From the NCBI RefSeq assembly GCF_004339015.1, contig NZ_SMFQ01000002.1:245351-309350 (forward strand): a stretch of 64,000 bases of DNA, given 5' to 3'. This DNA is from Cocleimonas flava. Its GTDB lineage: Bacteria; Pseudomonadota; Gammaproteobacteria; Thiotrichales; Thiotrichaceae. The notes beneath the pieces were generated by a model. The model was not told where the DNA came from, made no database searches, and saw nothing but the letters and a program-made list of their open reading frames with translations. The position numbers and the translations under genes were made by a program. Shown here in pieces: positions 1 through 8,663 of the stretch (its first letter is position 1; the number at the start of each line of letters is the position of its first letter).

Positions 1-1047
1 CGAAAAGCCCTGCAATCACATTATAGCTGGGAAGGTATCGTAAGAAGCCCCGACAGCATCATGAACGCGACCTGCGACACAGTAAAGCAAGTCTCTCCTT
101 TTGATGTCAGCGTGTTAATAACCGGCGAATCAGGAACTGGCAAGGAGCTTTGCTCTCGTGCTTTGCATTACAACAGCCTGCGCCAGAATGAGCCATTCGT
201 TGCAGAAAATTGCGGCGCACTACCTGACGAATTATTAGAAAGTGAATTATTCGGCCACAAAAAAGGAGCTTTTACAGGTGCAGTTGAAGATCGGATAGGT
301 CTCTTCGAATCAGCGAATGGCGGCACTATTTTTCTCGATGAAATCGGTGACATCTCCCCCGCTTTTCAACTGAAACTCTTACGAGTCTTGCAAGAAAAAG
401 AAGTTCGCCCGCTGGGTAGCAACAAACGCCGCCCGGTAGATGTTCGCATTGTTGCAGCTACCAATAAAAACCTTGAAGATGAAGTACGAGAAGGTCGATT
501 TCGCCAAGACCTATATTATCGCCTTGCGACATTTACCATCCAATTGCCTCCTCTGCGTGACAGACTCGAAGACATCCCTTACCTCACCACTTTCCTACTT
601 GATGAAATAATGAATGAATTAGGAAAACGTGTAGACGGCATCACAACCGAGACCATGGATTGCTTTCAAAAATACCAATGGCCAGGCAATGTTCGCGAAC
701 TACAAAACGAACTAAAACGGATGCTGGTATTGACCCAAACAAACAAACTAGAAGCCAACACAATATCCCCACATATTTTACGCGCTACTCCCGATCATAT
801 GCGAAAAGACATGTCTCTTGTGACAGGTAACACAAACGGCACCTTAAAAGACCGGATCGAACAGCTAGAGTCGCGCGTTCTAAAAGAAACCCTAGTAAGG
901 CACAGCTGGAACAAAACACGTGCAGCAGAAGAACTCGGACTATCCAGAGTCGGCCTGCGCAGCAAACTAGAACGCTACGGTTTAGAGCAAGCTGATCAGG
1001 ATGTGGTACAGTTACCAAGCAAAAAGAAAATAAGTAATAGCAGTTAA
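1..1047 (+). CDS. hoxA: Hydrogenase response regulator, NtrC type (5' partial)
   Basis: Sigma-54-dependent activator that would switch on hydrogenase genes when the H2-sensing kinase signals. The reading frame is open to the first base of the window, so the receiver domain lies upstream and only the linker, AAA+ domain and DNA-binding domain are seen. Visible motifs are the Walker A segment GESGTGKE, the sigma-54 contact loop GAFTGA, the Walker B segment GTIFLDEIGD, and a C-terminal Fis-type helix-turn-helix (TRAAEELGLSRVGLRSKLERYGL). The first ATG at 61 is internal to the domain and is not the true start. The intact GAFTGA argues for sigma-54 use; some HupR homologues work without sigma-54. 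It is followed by the kinase gene and the hydrogen sensor, which supports the HoxA/HupR assignment over other NtrC family members. Confidence 0.88.
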   Translation, partial: RKALQSHYSWEGIVRSPDSIMNATCDTVKQVSPFDVSVLITGESGTGKELCSRALHYNSLRQNEPFVAENCGALPDELLESELFGHKKGAFTGAVEDRIGLFESANGGTIFLDEIGDISPAFQLKLLRVLQEKEVRPLGSNKRRPVDVRIVAATNKNLEDEVREGRFRQDLYYRLATFTIQLPPLRDRLEDIPYLTTFLLDEIMNELGKRVDGITTETMDCFQKYQWPGNVRELQNELKRMLVLTQTNKLEANTISPHILRATPDHMRKDMSLVTGNTNGTLKDRIEQLESRVLKETLVRHSWNKTRAAEELGLSRVGLRSKLERYGLEQADQDVVQLPSKKKISNSS

Positions 1048-1056
1048 ATTTAAATA

Positions 1057-1082
1057 CACCCCCCTACTTATAGGCACTTTTT
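1057..1082 (+). repeat. Dispersed repeat copy 1
   Basis: Exact core CACCCCCCTACTT, 8-nt spacer, then T5. A short hairpin CCTA/TAGG can form across the core end. It lies in the same direction as transcription, between hoxA and hoxJ, where it could attenuate read-through. Confidence 0.85.
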
Positions 1083-1109
1083 AAGAGAATTAGGAACCAT
1101 AAAACGACT

Positions 1110-2501
1110 ATGGCATCACAAATAATTCCCCACCACTCTCTAACAGAACAGGTTCCTGATGCACAACAACTAAGCCCAGCGATGGCAGATGATGCATGGA
1201 TAGAAGTCATCCAGCGAATGGATGCTATCTATGCCGACCTTGTAAATTCTCAAGTTGCACTAGAAGAAAAAAATTCAGAACTAGAACAAACCCAACAATT
1301 TATTGAAAGCGTTCTATCATCCATGCACGATGTATTAGTGGTTACTGATATCAATGGAAACATTCAACGCGCCAATCTTGCCCTTGAAAAACTGACAGGA
1401 AAAAATAGCCAACAGCTCTGCAATAAACCTTTGAATATTCTTTTCCCCGAATCTGCGATCACGCAAGTTGATGAATTCCCAGAAAAGATTCGTTCAGGTA
1501 ATCTGGTTGATTGTGAAATCGACATGCTCAATGCCAATAAAAAATCTGTGCCAATGGCCGTCATCTGTAAAGCACATTATGACAACGAAGGTAGACTACT
1601 CGGCTCAGTATTAACCGGCAGGCCTTTATATGAAATTCGTAAAGCATACCGCGAACTGAAAGAGACCCATGAAGCTTTAAAAGCAACCCAGCAACAATTG
1701 ATTCAGTCTGAAAAAATGGCATCCTTAGGTAGACTGGTTGCAGGCGTAGCACATGAACTAAACAACCCAATTAGTTTTGTATTTGGCAACATGTACGCCT
1801 TACAAAATTACGAAGTACGCTTTAGTAAATACCTCAAGGCGGTTCACAAAAACATCAGCATCGAGGAGCGCGACAAGTTACGAGCCGAACTTAAAATTGA
1901 CCGCATTCTGGATGATGTAAAACCACTTTTAGAGGGCTCGCTCGAAGGCTCTACCAGAGTAAAAACAATTGTTCAGGAACTACGTCGCTTCTCAACACCT
2001 AAGCTAAACACCTTAGAACGTTTCGACCTGGTAGATCTTATAAAAAGTTCTATTCACTGGGTAACTCATTCCGCGCGCACCAAACCAAAACTCATTACAG
2101 AACTACCAGAAACCTTAGAAATCACCGCTAACGAAGGCTATATACATCAAATATTAATAAACCTTTTACAAAATGCATTAGATGCTCTCGAAGAATGCTC
2201 GAACCCGACTCTAGAAATCACTCTTATCGAGAAAAAGAATGAGGTAGACATTATCTGCCGAGACAATGGCAAAGGCATTTCTGATAAACACCTATTAAGT
2301 ATTTTTGACCCTTTCTTCACTACCAAACCTGTTGGCAAAGGAACCGGGCTTGGTTTATATATTAGCTATGGACTTGCAACCGAACAGTGCAATGGAAGCT
2401 TAAAGGTCGACAACCACCCTGATGGAGGTGCCATGTTCACCTTATCTCTTCCGTTAAATCATGAACCTTTATCCACAACAACACATACTACCAATGTTTA
2501 A
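1110..2501 (+). CDS. hoxJ: Hydrogen-responsive PAS histidine kinase
   Basis: Soluble sensor histidine kinase of the HoxJ/HupT type, expected to receive the signal from the regulatory hydrogenase and to phosphorylate or dephosphorylate HoxA. No membrane segments are seen. A coiled coil (about residues 30-60) precedes a PAS domain (about 60-180). The phosphoacceptor segment is SEKMASLGRLVAGVAHELNNP (about 197-217), followed by the ATPase boxes: N box NLLQNALDAL, G1 DNGKGIS and G2 GTGLGLYIS. Position between hoxA and the hydrogenase sensor genes supports the specific role. It begins 62 bp after hoxA, with repeat copy 1 in the gap, and its stop overlaps the likely hoxB start by 8 nt. Confidence 0.88.
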   Translation: MASQIIPHHSLTEQVPDAQQLSPAMADDAWIEVIQRMDAIYADLVNSQVALEEKNSELEQTQQFIESVLSSMHDVLVVTDINGNIQRANLALEKLTGKNSQQLCNKPLNILFPESAITQVDEFPEKIRSGNLVDCEIDMLNANKKSVPMAVICKAHYDNEGRLLGSVLTGRPLYEIRKAYRELKETHEALKATQQQLIQSEKMASLGRLVAGVAHELNNPISFVFGNMYALQNYEVRFSKYLKAVHKNISIEERDKLRAELKIDRILDDVKPLLEGSLEGSTRVKTIVQELRRFSTPKLNTLERFDLVDLIKSSIHWVTHSARTKPKLITELPETLEITANEGYIHQILINLLQNALDALEECSNPTLEITLIEKKNEVDIICRDNGKGISDKHLLSIFDPFFTTKPVGKGTGLGLYISYGLATEQCNGSLKVDNHPDGGAMFTLSLPLNHEPLSTTTHTTNV

Positions 2502-3483
2502 TGTCTTATGGTTACAATCAGGAGGGTGCGGAGGCTGTAGCCTATCATTGCTCAACGCCGAATCACCCAACTTAATCACTCGATTTAAAAGCGCTCAAAT
2601 CAATATGCTTTGGCATCCATCTTTAAGCGAAGCCTCGGCTGATGAGTTTATTAATATGCTTGACGATATACTTTCAGACAAAATCCAACTCGACGCACTC
2701 TGCCTTGAAGGTTCTGTCATGCAGGGTCCAAATGGCACCGGCAAATTCCACATGCTAGCCGGCACTGGCAAACCCATGATGACATGGCTGGAAGAGCTAG
2801 CAGAAAAAGCACATTACACATTAGCGATTGGCTCATGCGCTGCTTTTGGCGGTATCACGGCTGCCGGAAATAACCCTGGGGAAGCTTGCGGATTACAATA
2901 TGACGGCAAAAAAGCCGGCGGTTTACTTGGAGCCGAATGGCGAACAGCAAGCCAGTTTCCTGTCATTAATGTGGCAGGTTGCCCCACTCACCCCGACTGG
3001 GTGACAGATGTTCTGAGCCAATTAGCTATGGGTGACTTAAAACTCAATCATCTCGATGAACTCAATCGTCCACGCGCTTACACCGATCACCTTGTACACC
3101 ATGGTTGTGGTCGTAGCGAGTATTATGAATACAAAGCAAGCGCGGAAGAACTCGGTGACATAGGTTGCTTTATGGAACACAAGGGCTGCTTAGGCACGCA
3201 AGCTCGTGCCGATTGTAATATCCGTCCATGGAATGGAAAAGGCTCTTGCCTTAATGGTGGCTACCCATGCATCAATTGCACCGCCCCAGAATTTGAAGAA
3301 CCAAGACTAAACTTTACCGAAACACCTAAAATCGCAGGCATCCCCATCGGCCTACCTACCGATATGCCAAAAGCATGGTTTGTTGCACTTTCTTCTCTTT
3401 CAAAAGCAGCCACTCCCAAACGCCTAAAAGATAATGCCACAGCCAGTAAAATTATTACCCCACCAGGAAATAAGACACCATGA
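2494..3483 (+). CDS. hoxB: Regulatory [NiFe]-hydrogenase small subunit
   Basis: Iron-sulfur electron-transfer subunit of a cytoplasmic H2-sensing hydrogenase (HoxB/HupU, group 2b type). Cluster ligands are visible: SGGCGGCS near the N-terminus, GSCAAFGG and VAGCPTHPDW for the proximal cluster, then HHGCGRSEYYE, CFMEHKGCLGTQARADC and CLNGGYPCINC for the distal and medial clusters. There is no twin-arginine signal peptide, which separates it from membrane-bound uptake hydrogenases. Two starts are possible, ATG 2461 and ATG 2494. I prefer 2494 because homologues begin just before the NVLWLQSGGCGGC motif and it leaves only an 8-nt overlap with hoxJ. Neither start has a strong ribosome-binding site, so translational coupling is likely. 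Its stop overlaps hoxC by 4 nt. Confidence 0.92.
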   Translation: MFNVLWLQSGGCGGCSLSLLNAESPNLITRFKSAQINMLWHPSLSEASADEFINMLDDILSDKIQLDALCLEGSVMQGPNGTGKFHMLAGTGKPMMTWLEELAEKAHYTLAIGSCAAFGGITAAGNNPGEACGLQYDGKKAGGLLGAEWRTASQFPVINVAGCPTHPDWVTDVLSQLAMGDLKLNHLDELNRPRAYTDHLVHHGCGRSEYYEYKASAEELGDIGCFMEHKGCLGTQARADCNIRPWNGKGSCLNGGYPCINCTAPEFEEPRLNFTETPKIAGIPIGLPTDMPKAWFVALSSLSKAATPKRLKDNATASKIITPPGNKTP

Positions 3484-4925
3484 CGCGCAAAATCTTAGGA
3501 CCTTTCAACCGTGTTGAAGGTGACCTTGAAGTCGAAGTAGAAATCGCTGATGGCATCGTGACCAAGGCATGGGTGAACTCTCCACTTTATCGTGGCTTCG
3601 AACAAATCCTGCAAGGCAAACCACCAATGGATGCGCTCACCTATACACCGCGCATCTGTGGCATCTGTTCTGTCTCGCAATCCATTGCTTGCGCAAGCGC
3701 CCTCGCACAAATACAAAACATCACACCACCTAGTAATGGCCAATTAGTTTCAAACCTTATTCTTGCCTGTGAAAATATTGCTGATCATTTGACGCACTTT
3801 TATCTGTTTTTTATGCCCGACTTCGCCAGAGACAGCTATCAAAATAAATCGTGGCATAAAAACATCTCTAACCGCTTTCGCGCTCAAACAGGCACCGCAA
3901 CACCCACCATGCTAAAAGCCCGCGCTGAATTTATGCACATCACAGGAATACTTGCAGGCAAATGGCCGCACACACTTAGCATTCAACCCGGCGGAACAAC
4001 CACCTCTGTCAGCGCATCAGATAAAATACAACTTTTGGGAATATTAACCAGTTTCCGTGAGTTTCTGGAAACTCAACTTTTTGCAGACACTCTAGAAAAC
4101 ATTATCCAACTTGAAACGGATGACTCACTCAAGTCATGGATGGAAAACCACCCACAAGCGGACTTTGCTGAGTTTTTACAGATAGCCGAAGATTTAGATC
4201 TGCACAAACTCGGAAAAATCGATGCAAAGTTTATGAGTTATGGCGTTTATACGCATGAAGACAACTCATTCTTACCACAGGGACTCTGGGCGAATGGTGA
4301 GCTCAGTGAGCTGGATACCAACCTAATCAAAGAAGATATATCCAGCAGCTGGATGCTCTCTCAAAATGGAGCTAAACACCCCTATCAAGGCAATACATTG
4401 CCTGACCCAGATCAAGCTGATGGCTATAGCTGGTGCAAAGCTCCAAGATACAATGAGCAAGTTATCGAAGTCGGCGCACACGCCCGACAAACTATCGCAC
4501 AGAACCCGTTAGCACTCGACTTGGCAAAAAACAGTCAAAGCAATGTTCGAAACCGGGTTATTGCAAGGCTTCTAGAACTTGCGAGAATTGTCCCAGAAAT
4601 GGAAAAATGGGTAAGACAAATTAACCCTGAAGAACCATTTCAAATTATTAGCAAACTGCCAGATGAAGCGGAAGGACAAGGCATCATCGAAGCCGCACGC
4701 GGAAGTTTAGGGCATTGGATAAGAGTTCGAAACGGCAGAATTTTAAATTATCAGATCATAGCCCCCACAACGTGGAATTTCTCACCAAGAGATAAAGATG
4801 ATATTGCAGGAGCTTTAGAACAGGCTCTGATTGGAACAGAAGTTGATAATGAAGGAAATGGAAGCGTTGCCATTCAACACGTAGTCAGATCATTCGATCC
4901 CTGCATGGTATGCACGGTTCACTGA
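3480..4925 (+). CDS. hoxC: Regulatory [NiFe]-hydrogenase large subunit
   Basis: Ni-Fe active-site subunit pairing with HoxB. The two Ni-binding motifs are RICGICS (about residue 58) and DPCMVCTVH at the very C-terminus. The protein stops directly after the last histidine, so there is no C-terminal peptide for a maturation endopeptidase. That is characteristic of sensory hydrogenases (HoxC/HupV) and unlike catalytic uptake enzymes. Length (481 aa) fits the family. It forms an overlapping pair with hoxB (ATGA junction). About 130 bp of AT-rich sequence separates it from hypF, which may hold a promoter, but I see no clear sigma-54 or sigma-70 match there. Confidence 0.93.
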   Translation: MTRKILGPFNRVEGDLEVEVEIADGIVTKAWVNSPLYRGFEQILQGKPPMDALTYTPRICGICSVSQSIACASALAQIQNITPPSNGQLVSNLILACENIADHLTHFYLFFMPDFARDSYQNKSWHKNISNRFRAQTGTATPTMLKARAEFMHITGILAGKWPHTLSIQPGGTTTSVSASDKIQLLGILTSFREFLETQLFADTLENIIQLETDDSLKSWMENHPQADFAEFLQIAEDLDLHKLGKIDAKFMSYGVYTHEDNSFLPQGLWANGELSELDTNLIKEDISSSWMLSQNGAKHPYQGNTLPDPDQADGYSWCKAPRYNEQVIEVGAHARQTIAQNPLALDLAKNSQSNVRNRVIARLLELARIVPEMEKWVRQINPEEPFQIISKLPDEAEGQGIIEAARGSLGHWIRVRNGRILNYQIIAPTTWNFSPRDKDDIAGALEQALIGTEVDNEGNGSVAIQHVVRSFDPCMVCTVH

Positions 4926-5056
4926 TTGACTTGTATATTCACGACCTAATCCGCTTCTTATTTGCACAAAACTAAAATATCGGATAGTTTTATTACACTT
5001 TATAATTAAAACGTAATATTATATTACATAAATACAGATACGAGAAAAATGTAAAA

Positions 5057-7579
5057 GTGACTCTCCTCCCCAAAACCTCAACCAAACATGCTGAAACGAT
5101 ACGTGTTCGCGGCATTGTTCAGGGTGTAGGTTTTCGCCCTACGGTTTGGAAGATAGCACAGCAATTAGGGCTTTGCGGATGTGTCAGTAATGATGGTGAT
5201 GGCGTACTAATTGAACTACAAGGTCAGTCTTTATCTATTGATGCATTTATTAATTGTTTAAGCAAAGAAAAGCCAACACTGGCTCGCATTGACAGCATTG
5301 AACGGGAACGCAATGAATATATTGACGATACTAGTCAAAATACGGCTTCTAGCTTTAAAATCATTGAGTCTAACCAGTCTAATGCGAACACAGGCATTAC
5401 CGCAGATGCGGCGACTTGCGATGCTTGTCTGAGCGATATCTTTGATATCAATTTTAATAACACCCCTAATAACAAAACCAAAGAAAACCATCGCAAAGGA
5501 TATCCTTTTACTAACTGCACTCATTGCGGCCCTAGACTAAGCATTATTCTCGGGATTCCTTATGATCGCGCTCAAACAAGTATGGATGAATTTGAGATGT
5601 GCCCATCCTGTTTGCACGAATATAACTCTCCTGCAGATCGCCGATTTCATGCCCAACCTAACGCCTGCCCAAATTGTGGCCCACACGTCTGGCTTGAAGA
5701 CAATAATGGAAAGTTAGTTTCCGGCTCATACAAAAAAGAGCATTTCAAAGACCCCATCAATGACATACCTATCACCAAAGCAGCTTTATGCATAAGCAAT
5801 AAAGCAATAGTTGCAATCAAAGGGATTGGAGGCATTCACTTAGCCGCTTGCGCCTGTGATGACGGAAATGGAGAAAGCGCAATACAAAAGCTCCGAATTA
5901 GAAAAAAACGCCCACACAAACCTTTCGCCATCATGGCAAAAGACATATCAATGATTGAGCAGTATTGCTACGTAAGTGAGAAAGAGAGAAATTTACTAAC
6001 TAGCCCTGCTGCCCCTATTGTTATATTAAAGAGGCGCAGCGATAGCATAAAAAACACATCACAACTCTCTAATGATCTGGCGCCTGGACAAAAAACACTT
6101 GGCGTAATGTTGCCATACAGCCCTATACATCATTTATTGCTTAATGCATTGAACACACCGATTGTTTTAACCTCTGCTAATGCCAGTCACGAACCACAGT
6201 GCATTGATAACAACCACGCACACAAAACACTGAGCAATATTGCAGATTACTATTTACTGCATAACCGCAAGATTGAAAATCGGGTTGATGACTCAGTCGT
6301 TCGCATAATGGCAGGCAAGCCTCAATTTTATCGCCGCGCCAGAGGTTATGCCCCTGAATCTTTGCCGTTACCAAAAGATTTTGAAAAAGCTGATGACATT
6401 CTAGCGATGGGGGGCGAGTTAAAAAATACTTTCTGTCTGATTAAAAACGGACAGGCAATTTTATCCCAACACATGGGAGATTTAGAAAACTACAAAACTT
6501 ATGAAGACTATCGCCACAATCTGTCTTTATATGAGAACCTATTCCAACACAATGCCAAACATATCGCGGTAGATTCACACCCTGAATACATCTCCAATAA
6601 AGCAGGACATGAGCTTGCTGAAGAGAGAAATCTGACACTCCATCGTATTCAGCATCACCATGCACATATCGCTTCTTGTCTTGCGGACAATCAATACCCA
6701 CTAAATGGACCACCAGTTTTAGGCATTGTACTGGATGGATTAGGTTATGGCAGCGATGACAAAAATGGAGCACCACTCTGGGGTGGTGAATTCTTATTAG
6801 CTGATTACCAGCAAAGCCAGCGCCTTGCACACTTTAAACCCGTTGCTTTACTAGGCGGCTCAATCGCAATGAAACAACCTTGGCGGAATACCTATGCTCA
6901 TTTACAAACTTGCCTAAATAATGGGAATGGCTGGGATTGGGTAGTAAAAAACCACCCTGATTTAGATCTGGTAAAAAACTTGTCAACCAAGCCACTTGCT
7001 ACTTTTGATGCCATGATGAATCAAGGTATGAATTGCCCACAAGCTTCATCCGCAGGTCGTCTATTTGATGCCGTCGCTGGCGCAATAGGCATCTGTCAGG
7101 AGAAAATTCAATACGAAGGACAAGCCGCGATAGAGCTTGTAAGCTCTATTACAGAGAAGGCTTGGTTAGACTCTCAAACATCAGCTTACAGATTCGATAC
7201 CAAAAACGAACTAGACCCAACACCCATGTGGAAAGGACTATTACACGACTTATCCTTATCAACTCCTACAGGATTAATATCTGCTCGATTCCACAAAGGC
7301 TTATCTAATGCGATTCAAAAAGTGGCAATTAGATTAGCCGCAGACAACAATATACAAACTATCGCTCTATCGGGTGGCGTTTTTCAAAATAAAACTCTGT
7401 TTGAAGATGTAAAACAGGGGTTAGAAAAACAAGGTTTTACTGTTTTAGTACACCGCCATGTGCCCGCCAATGATGGTGGCATTGCATTAGGACAGGCAGT
7501 AATCACCGCAGCAAGAATACTATCTGAAAAGAATACCAACAAACAAACAGGCAACGCGAGGTCAAATCTATGTGCTTAG
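5057..7579 (+). CDS. hypF: Carbamoyltransferase HypF (hydrogenase maturation)
   Basis: Converts carbamoyl phosphate to a carbamoyl-adenylate and transfers the carbamoyl group to HypE, the first step in making the cyanide ligands of the Ni-Fe site. The domains appear in the canonical order. An acylphosphatase-like domain (RVRGIVQGVGFRPTVW, about 15-100) comes first, then zinc fingers with CxxC pairs (CDACLSD, CTHCGPR, CPSCLHEY, CPNCG), a YrdC-like domain (about 230-420), and a Kae1-like domain with the metal-binding HHHAHIASCLAD motif (about 530-800). Length of 840 aa is slightly long for the family. The start is GTG at 5057; there is no ATG in a better position. The end overlaps hypC by 10 nt. 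Confidence 0.93.
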   Translation: MTLLPKTSTKHAETIRVRGIVQGVGFRPTVWKIAQQLGLCGCVSNDGDGVLIELQGQSLSIDAFINCLSKEKPTLARIDSIERERNEYIDDTSQNTASSFKIIESNQSNANTGITADAATCDACLSDIFDINFNNTPNNKTKENHRKGYPFTNCTHCGPRLSIILGIPYDRAQTSMDEFEMCPSCLHEYNSPADRRFHAQPNACPNCGPHVWLEDNNGKLVSGSYKKEHFKDPINDIPITKAALCISNKAIVAIKGIGGIHLAACACDDGNGESAIQKLRIRKKRPHKPFAIMAKDISMIEQYCYVSEKERNLLTSPAAPIVILKRRSDSIKNTSQLSNDLAPGQKTLGVMLPYSPIHHLLLNALNTPIVLTSANASHEPQCIDNNHAHKTLSNIADYYLLHNRKIENRVDDSVVRIMAGKPQFYRRARGYAPESLPLPKDFEKADDILAMGGELKNTFCLIKNGQAILSQHMGDLENYKTYEDYRHNLSLYENLFQHNAKHIAVDSHPEYISNKAGHELAEERNLTLHRIQHHHAHIASCLADNQYPLNGPPVLGIVLDGLGYGSDDKNGAPLWGGEFLLADYQQSQRLAHFKPVALLGGSIAMKQPWRNTYAHLQTCLNNGNGWDWVVKNHPDLDLVKNLSTKPLATFDAMMNQGMNCPQASSAGRLFDAVAGAIGICQEKIQYEGQAAIELVSSITEKAWLDSQTSAYRFDTKNELDPTPMWKGLLHDLSLSTPTGLISARFHKGLSNAIQKVAIRLAADNNIQTIALSGGVFQNKTLFEDVKQGLEKQGFTVLVHRHVPANDGGIALGQAVITAARILSEKNTNKQTGNARSNLCA

Positions 7580-7845
7580 GTATACCGGGCCAAATAACAG
7601 AAATTACCGATAGCGAAAAATTGCTCGCTAAAGTTGATGTTTCTGGCATCAAAAGAGAAATCAATATCGCCTGTATTATTGATGATGCACACCCACCTGA
7701 AAAATGTGTAGGAGACTGGGTACTGGTGCATGTGGGTTTTGCTATGAGCCGTATTGATGAAGACGAAGCAGCTCGAACCTTGCAAATATTAGAGGAGCTT
7801 GGTGAAGTTGAAGAAGAACTTAGCGCCATGAAAAACAGCGCTTAA
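7570..7845 (+). CDS. hypC: Hydrogenase maturation chaperone HypC
   Basis: Small chaperone that binds HypD while the Fe(CN)2CO group is built and carries it to the large subunit. It begins MCLGIPGQI; the cysteine immediately after the initiator methionine is essential in this family. The 91-aa length and the C-terminal helix rich in Glu and Leu fit HypC/HupF. The start lies inside the end of hypF, so the two genes are translationally coupled. Confidence 0.95.
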   Translation: MCLGIPGQITEITDSEKLLAKVDVSGIKREINIACIIDDAHPPEKCVGDWVLVHVGFAMSRIDEDEAARTLQILEELGEVEEELSAMKNSA

Positions 7846-7846
7846 A

Positions 7847-7969
7847 ATGACCACAAGAAAACTCACAAACAAACAAAACGATAACGAAAGCGCCCAATAT
7901 ACACAAAAAAAGGCTCATAAGTGGGGGGGTGTACTTTTAAGTCTATCTCTAGGTACTTTCAATGCCTGA
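7847..7969 (+). CDS. Possible small ORF bridging hypC and the SIS gene (40 aa)
   Basis: An ATG one base after the hypC stop opens a 40-codon frame that runs through repeat copy 2 and ends at a TGA overlapping the ATG of the next gene by 8 nt. The peptide has a polar, basic N-terminal half and a short hydrophobic tail (GGVLLSLSLG). There is no Shine-Dalgarno sequence before its ATG. It may be a coincidental frame, or a coupling leader that keeps ribosomes moving across the 116-bp gap. I recognise no family. Confidence 0.25.
   Translation: MTTRKLTNKQNDNESAQYTQKKAHKWGGVLLSLSLGTFNA
7905..7931 (-). repeat. Dispersed repeat copy 2
   Basis: On the minus strand the core reads CACCCCCCCACTT (one change), followed by a 7-nt spacer and T7. 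It points against transcription of the surrounding hyp operon, so it cannot serve as a terminator for hypC. Confidence 0.8.
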
Positions 7970-8663
7970 GAATGACAATAAACAACATTTAACGGACCTC
8001 TACCCTTTTTTACACAATAAAGAGAAAAATGCTGAACAAGATACTGCAGGCTTATTAGAATCCATCAAACAAAAATCAGAAGAAAGCATTGAAGCCAAAC
8101 AGCAGTTTTTTTCAACAAATGCAGAGTCATTACTTGAAGCAGCGCGAGCCATAGCAACGGTATATCAAAATGGTGGTCGTATGTATGCAGCTGGCAATGG
8201 TGGCTCGAGCTGTGATGCGGCTCACTTTTGCGTTGAGTTTCAACACCCTGTAACAGCGGGTCGCCCTGCTTTGCCAGCAATGAATTTACTCGCCGATACT
8301 GCCATGAATTCTGCCGTGGCCAACGATGTGGGTTACTCACATATTTTTGTTCGTCAATTAGATGCCCATGCACGCGAAGGCGATGGTTTTATCGGGTTTT
8401 CTACCAGTGGCTGTTCTGAGAATTTACTGTCGGCCTATCATAAAGCGAAAGAAATGAAGCTAGTCACATTAGGCTTGGCAGGTGGCGATGGAGGCGACAT
8501 GAAAAGCAGCGGTCAAGTCGATCATTGTCTAGTCGTGGAAAGTGACTCAATTCATCGCACCCAAGAAGTTCATGTCGCCTGTTATCACATTGTTTGGGAT
8601 TTAGTGCACACCTTATTAGCAGATAGCCGCGGACTAGTTTCTCAAGAAGAGGATTTAAAATGA
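7962..8663 (+). CDS. SIS-domain phosphoheptose isomerase-like protein in hyp operon
   Basis: A GmhA-type sugar isomerase family member. The phosphosugar-binding loop reads GNGGSSCDAAHF (about 78-89) and a second sugar-phosphate segment reads FSTSGCSEN. The residues corresponding to the catalytic Glu and His of GmhA appear conserved (E92 in HFCVEF, H204 in RTQEVHVACYH). GmhA converts sedoheptulose 7-phosphate to a heptose phosphate for lipopolysaccharide. However, no other heptose gene is present, and the gene sits between hypC and hypD with a 4-nt overlap to hypD. That placement suggests a hydrogenase-linked or co-opted role. The N-terminal 45 residues form an extension beyond the usual isomerase length. 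A ribosome-binding site (AGGT) lies 7 nt before the ATG. Confidence 0.82.
   Translation: MPENDNKQHLTDLYPFLHNKEKNAEQDTAGLLESIKQKSEESIEAKQQFFSTNAESLLEAARAIATVYQNGGRMYAAGNGGSSCDAAHFCVEFQHPVTAGRPALPAMNLLADTAMNSAVANDVGYSHIFVRQLDAHAREGDGFIGFSTSGCSENLLSAYHKAKEMKLVTLGLAGGDGGDMKSSGQVDHCLVVESDSIHRTQEVHVACYHIVWDLVHTLLADSRGLVSQEEDLK

Noticed and set aside
4926..5056. Sigma-54 promoter before hypF
   Set aside because: I searched for GG-N10-GC type elements and found no acceptable match in this gap.
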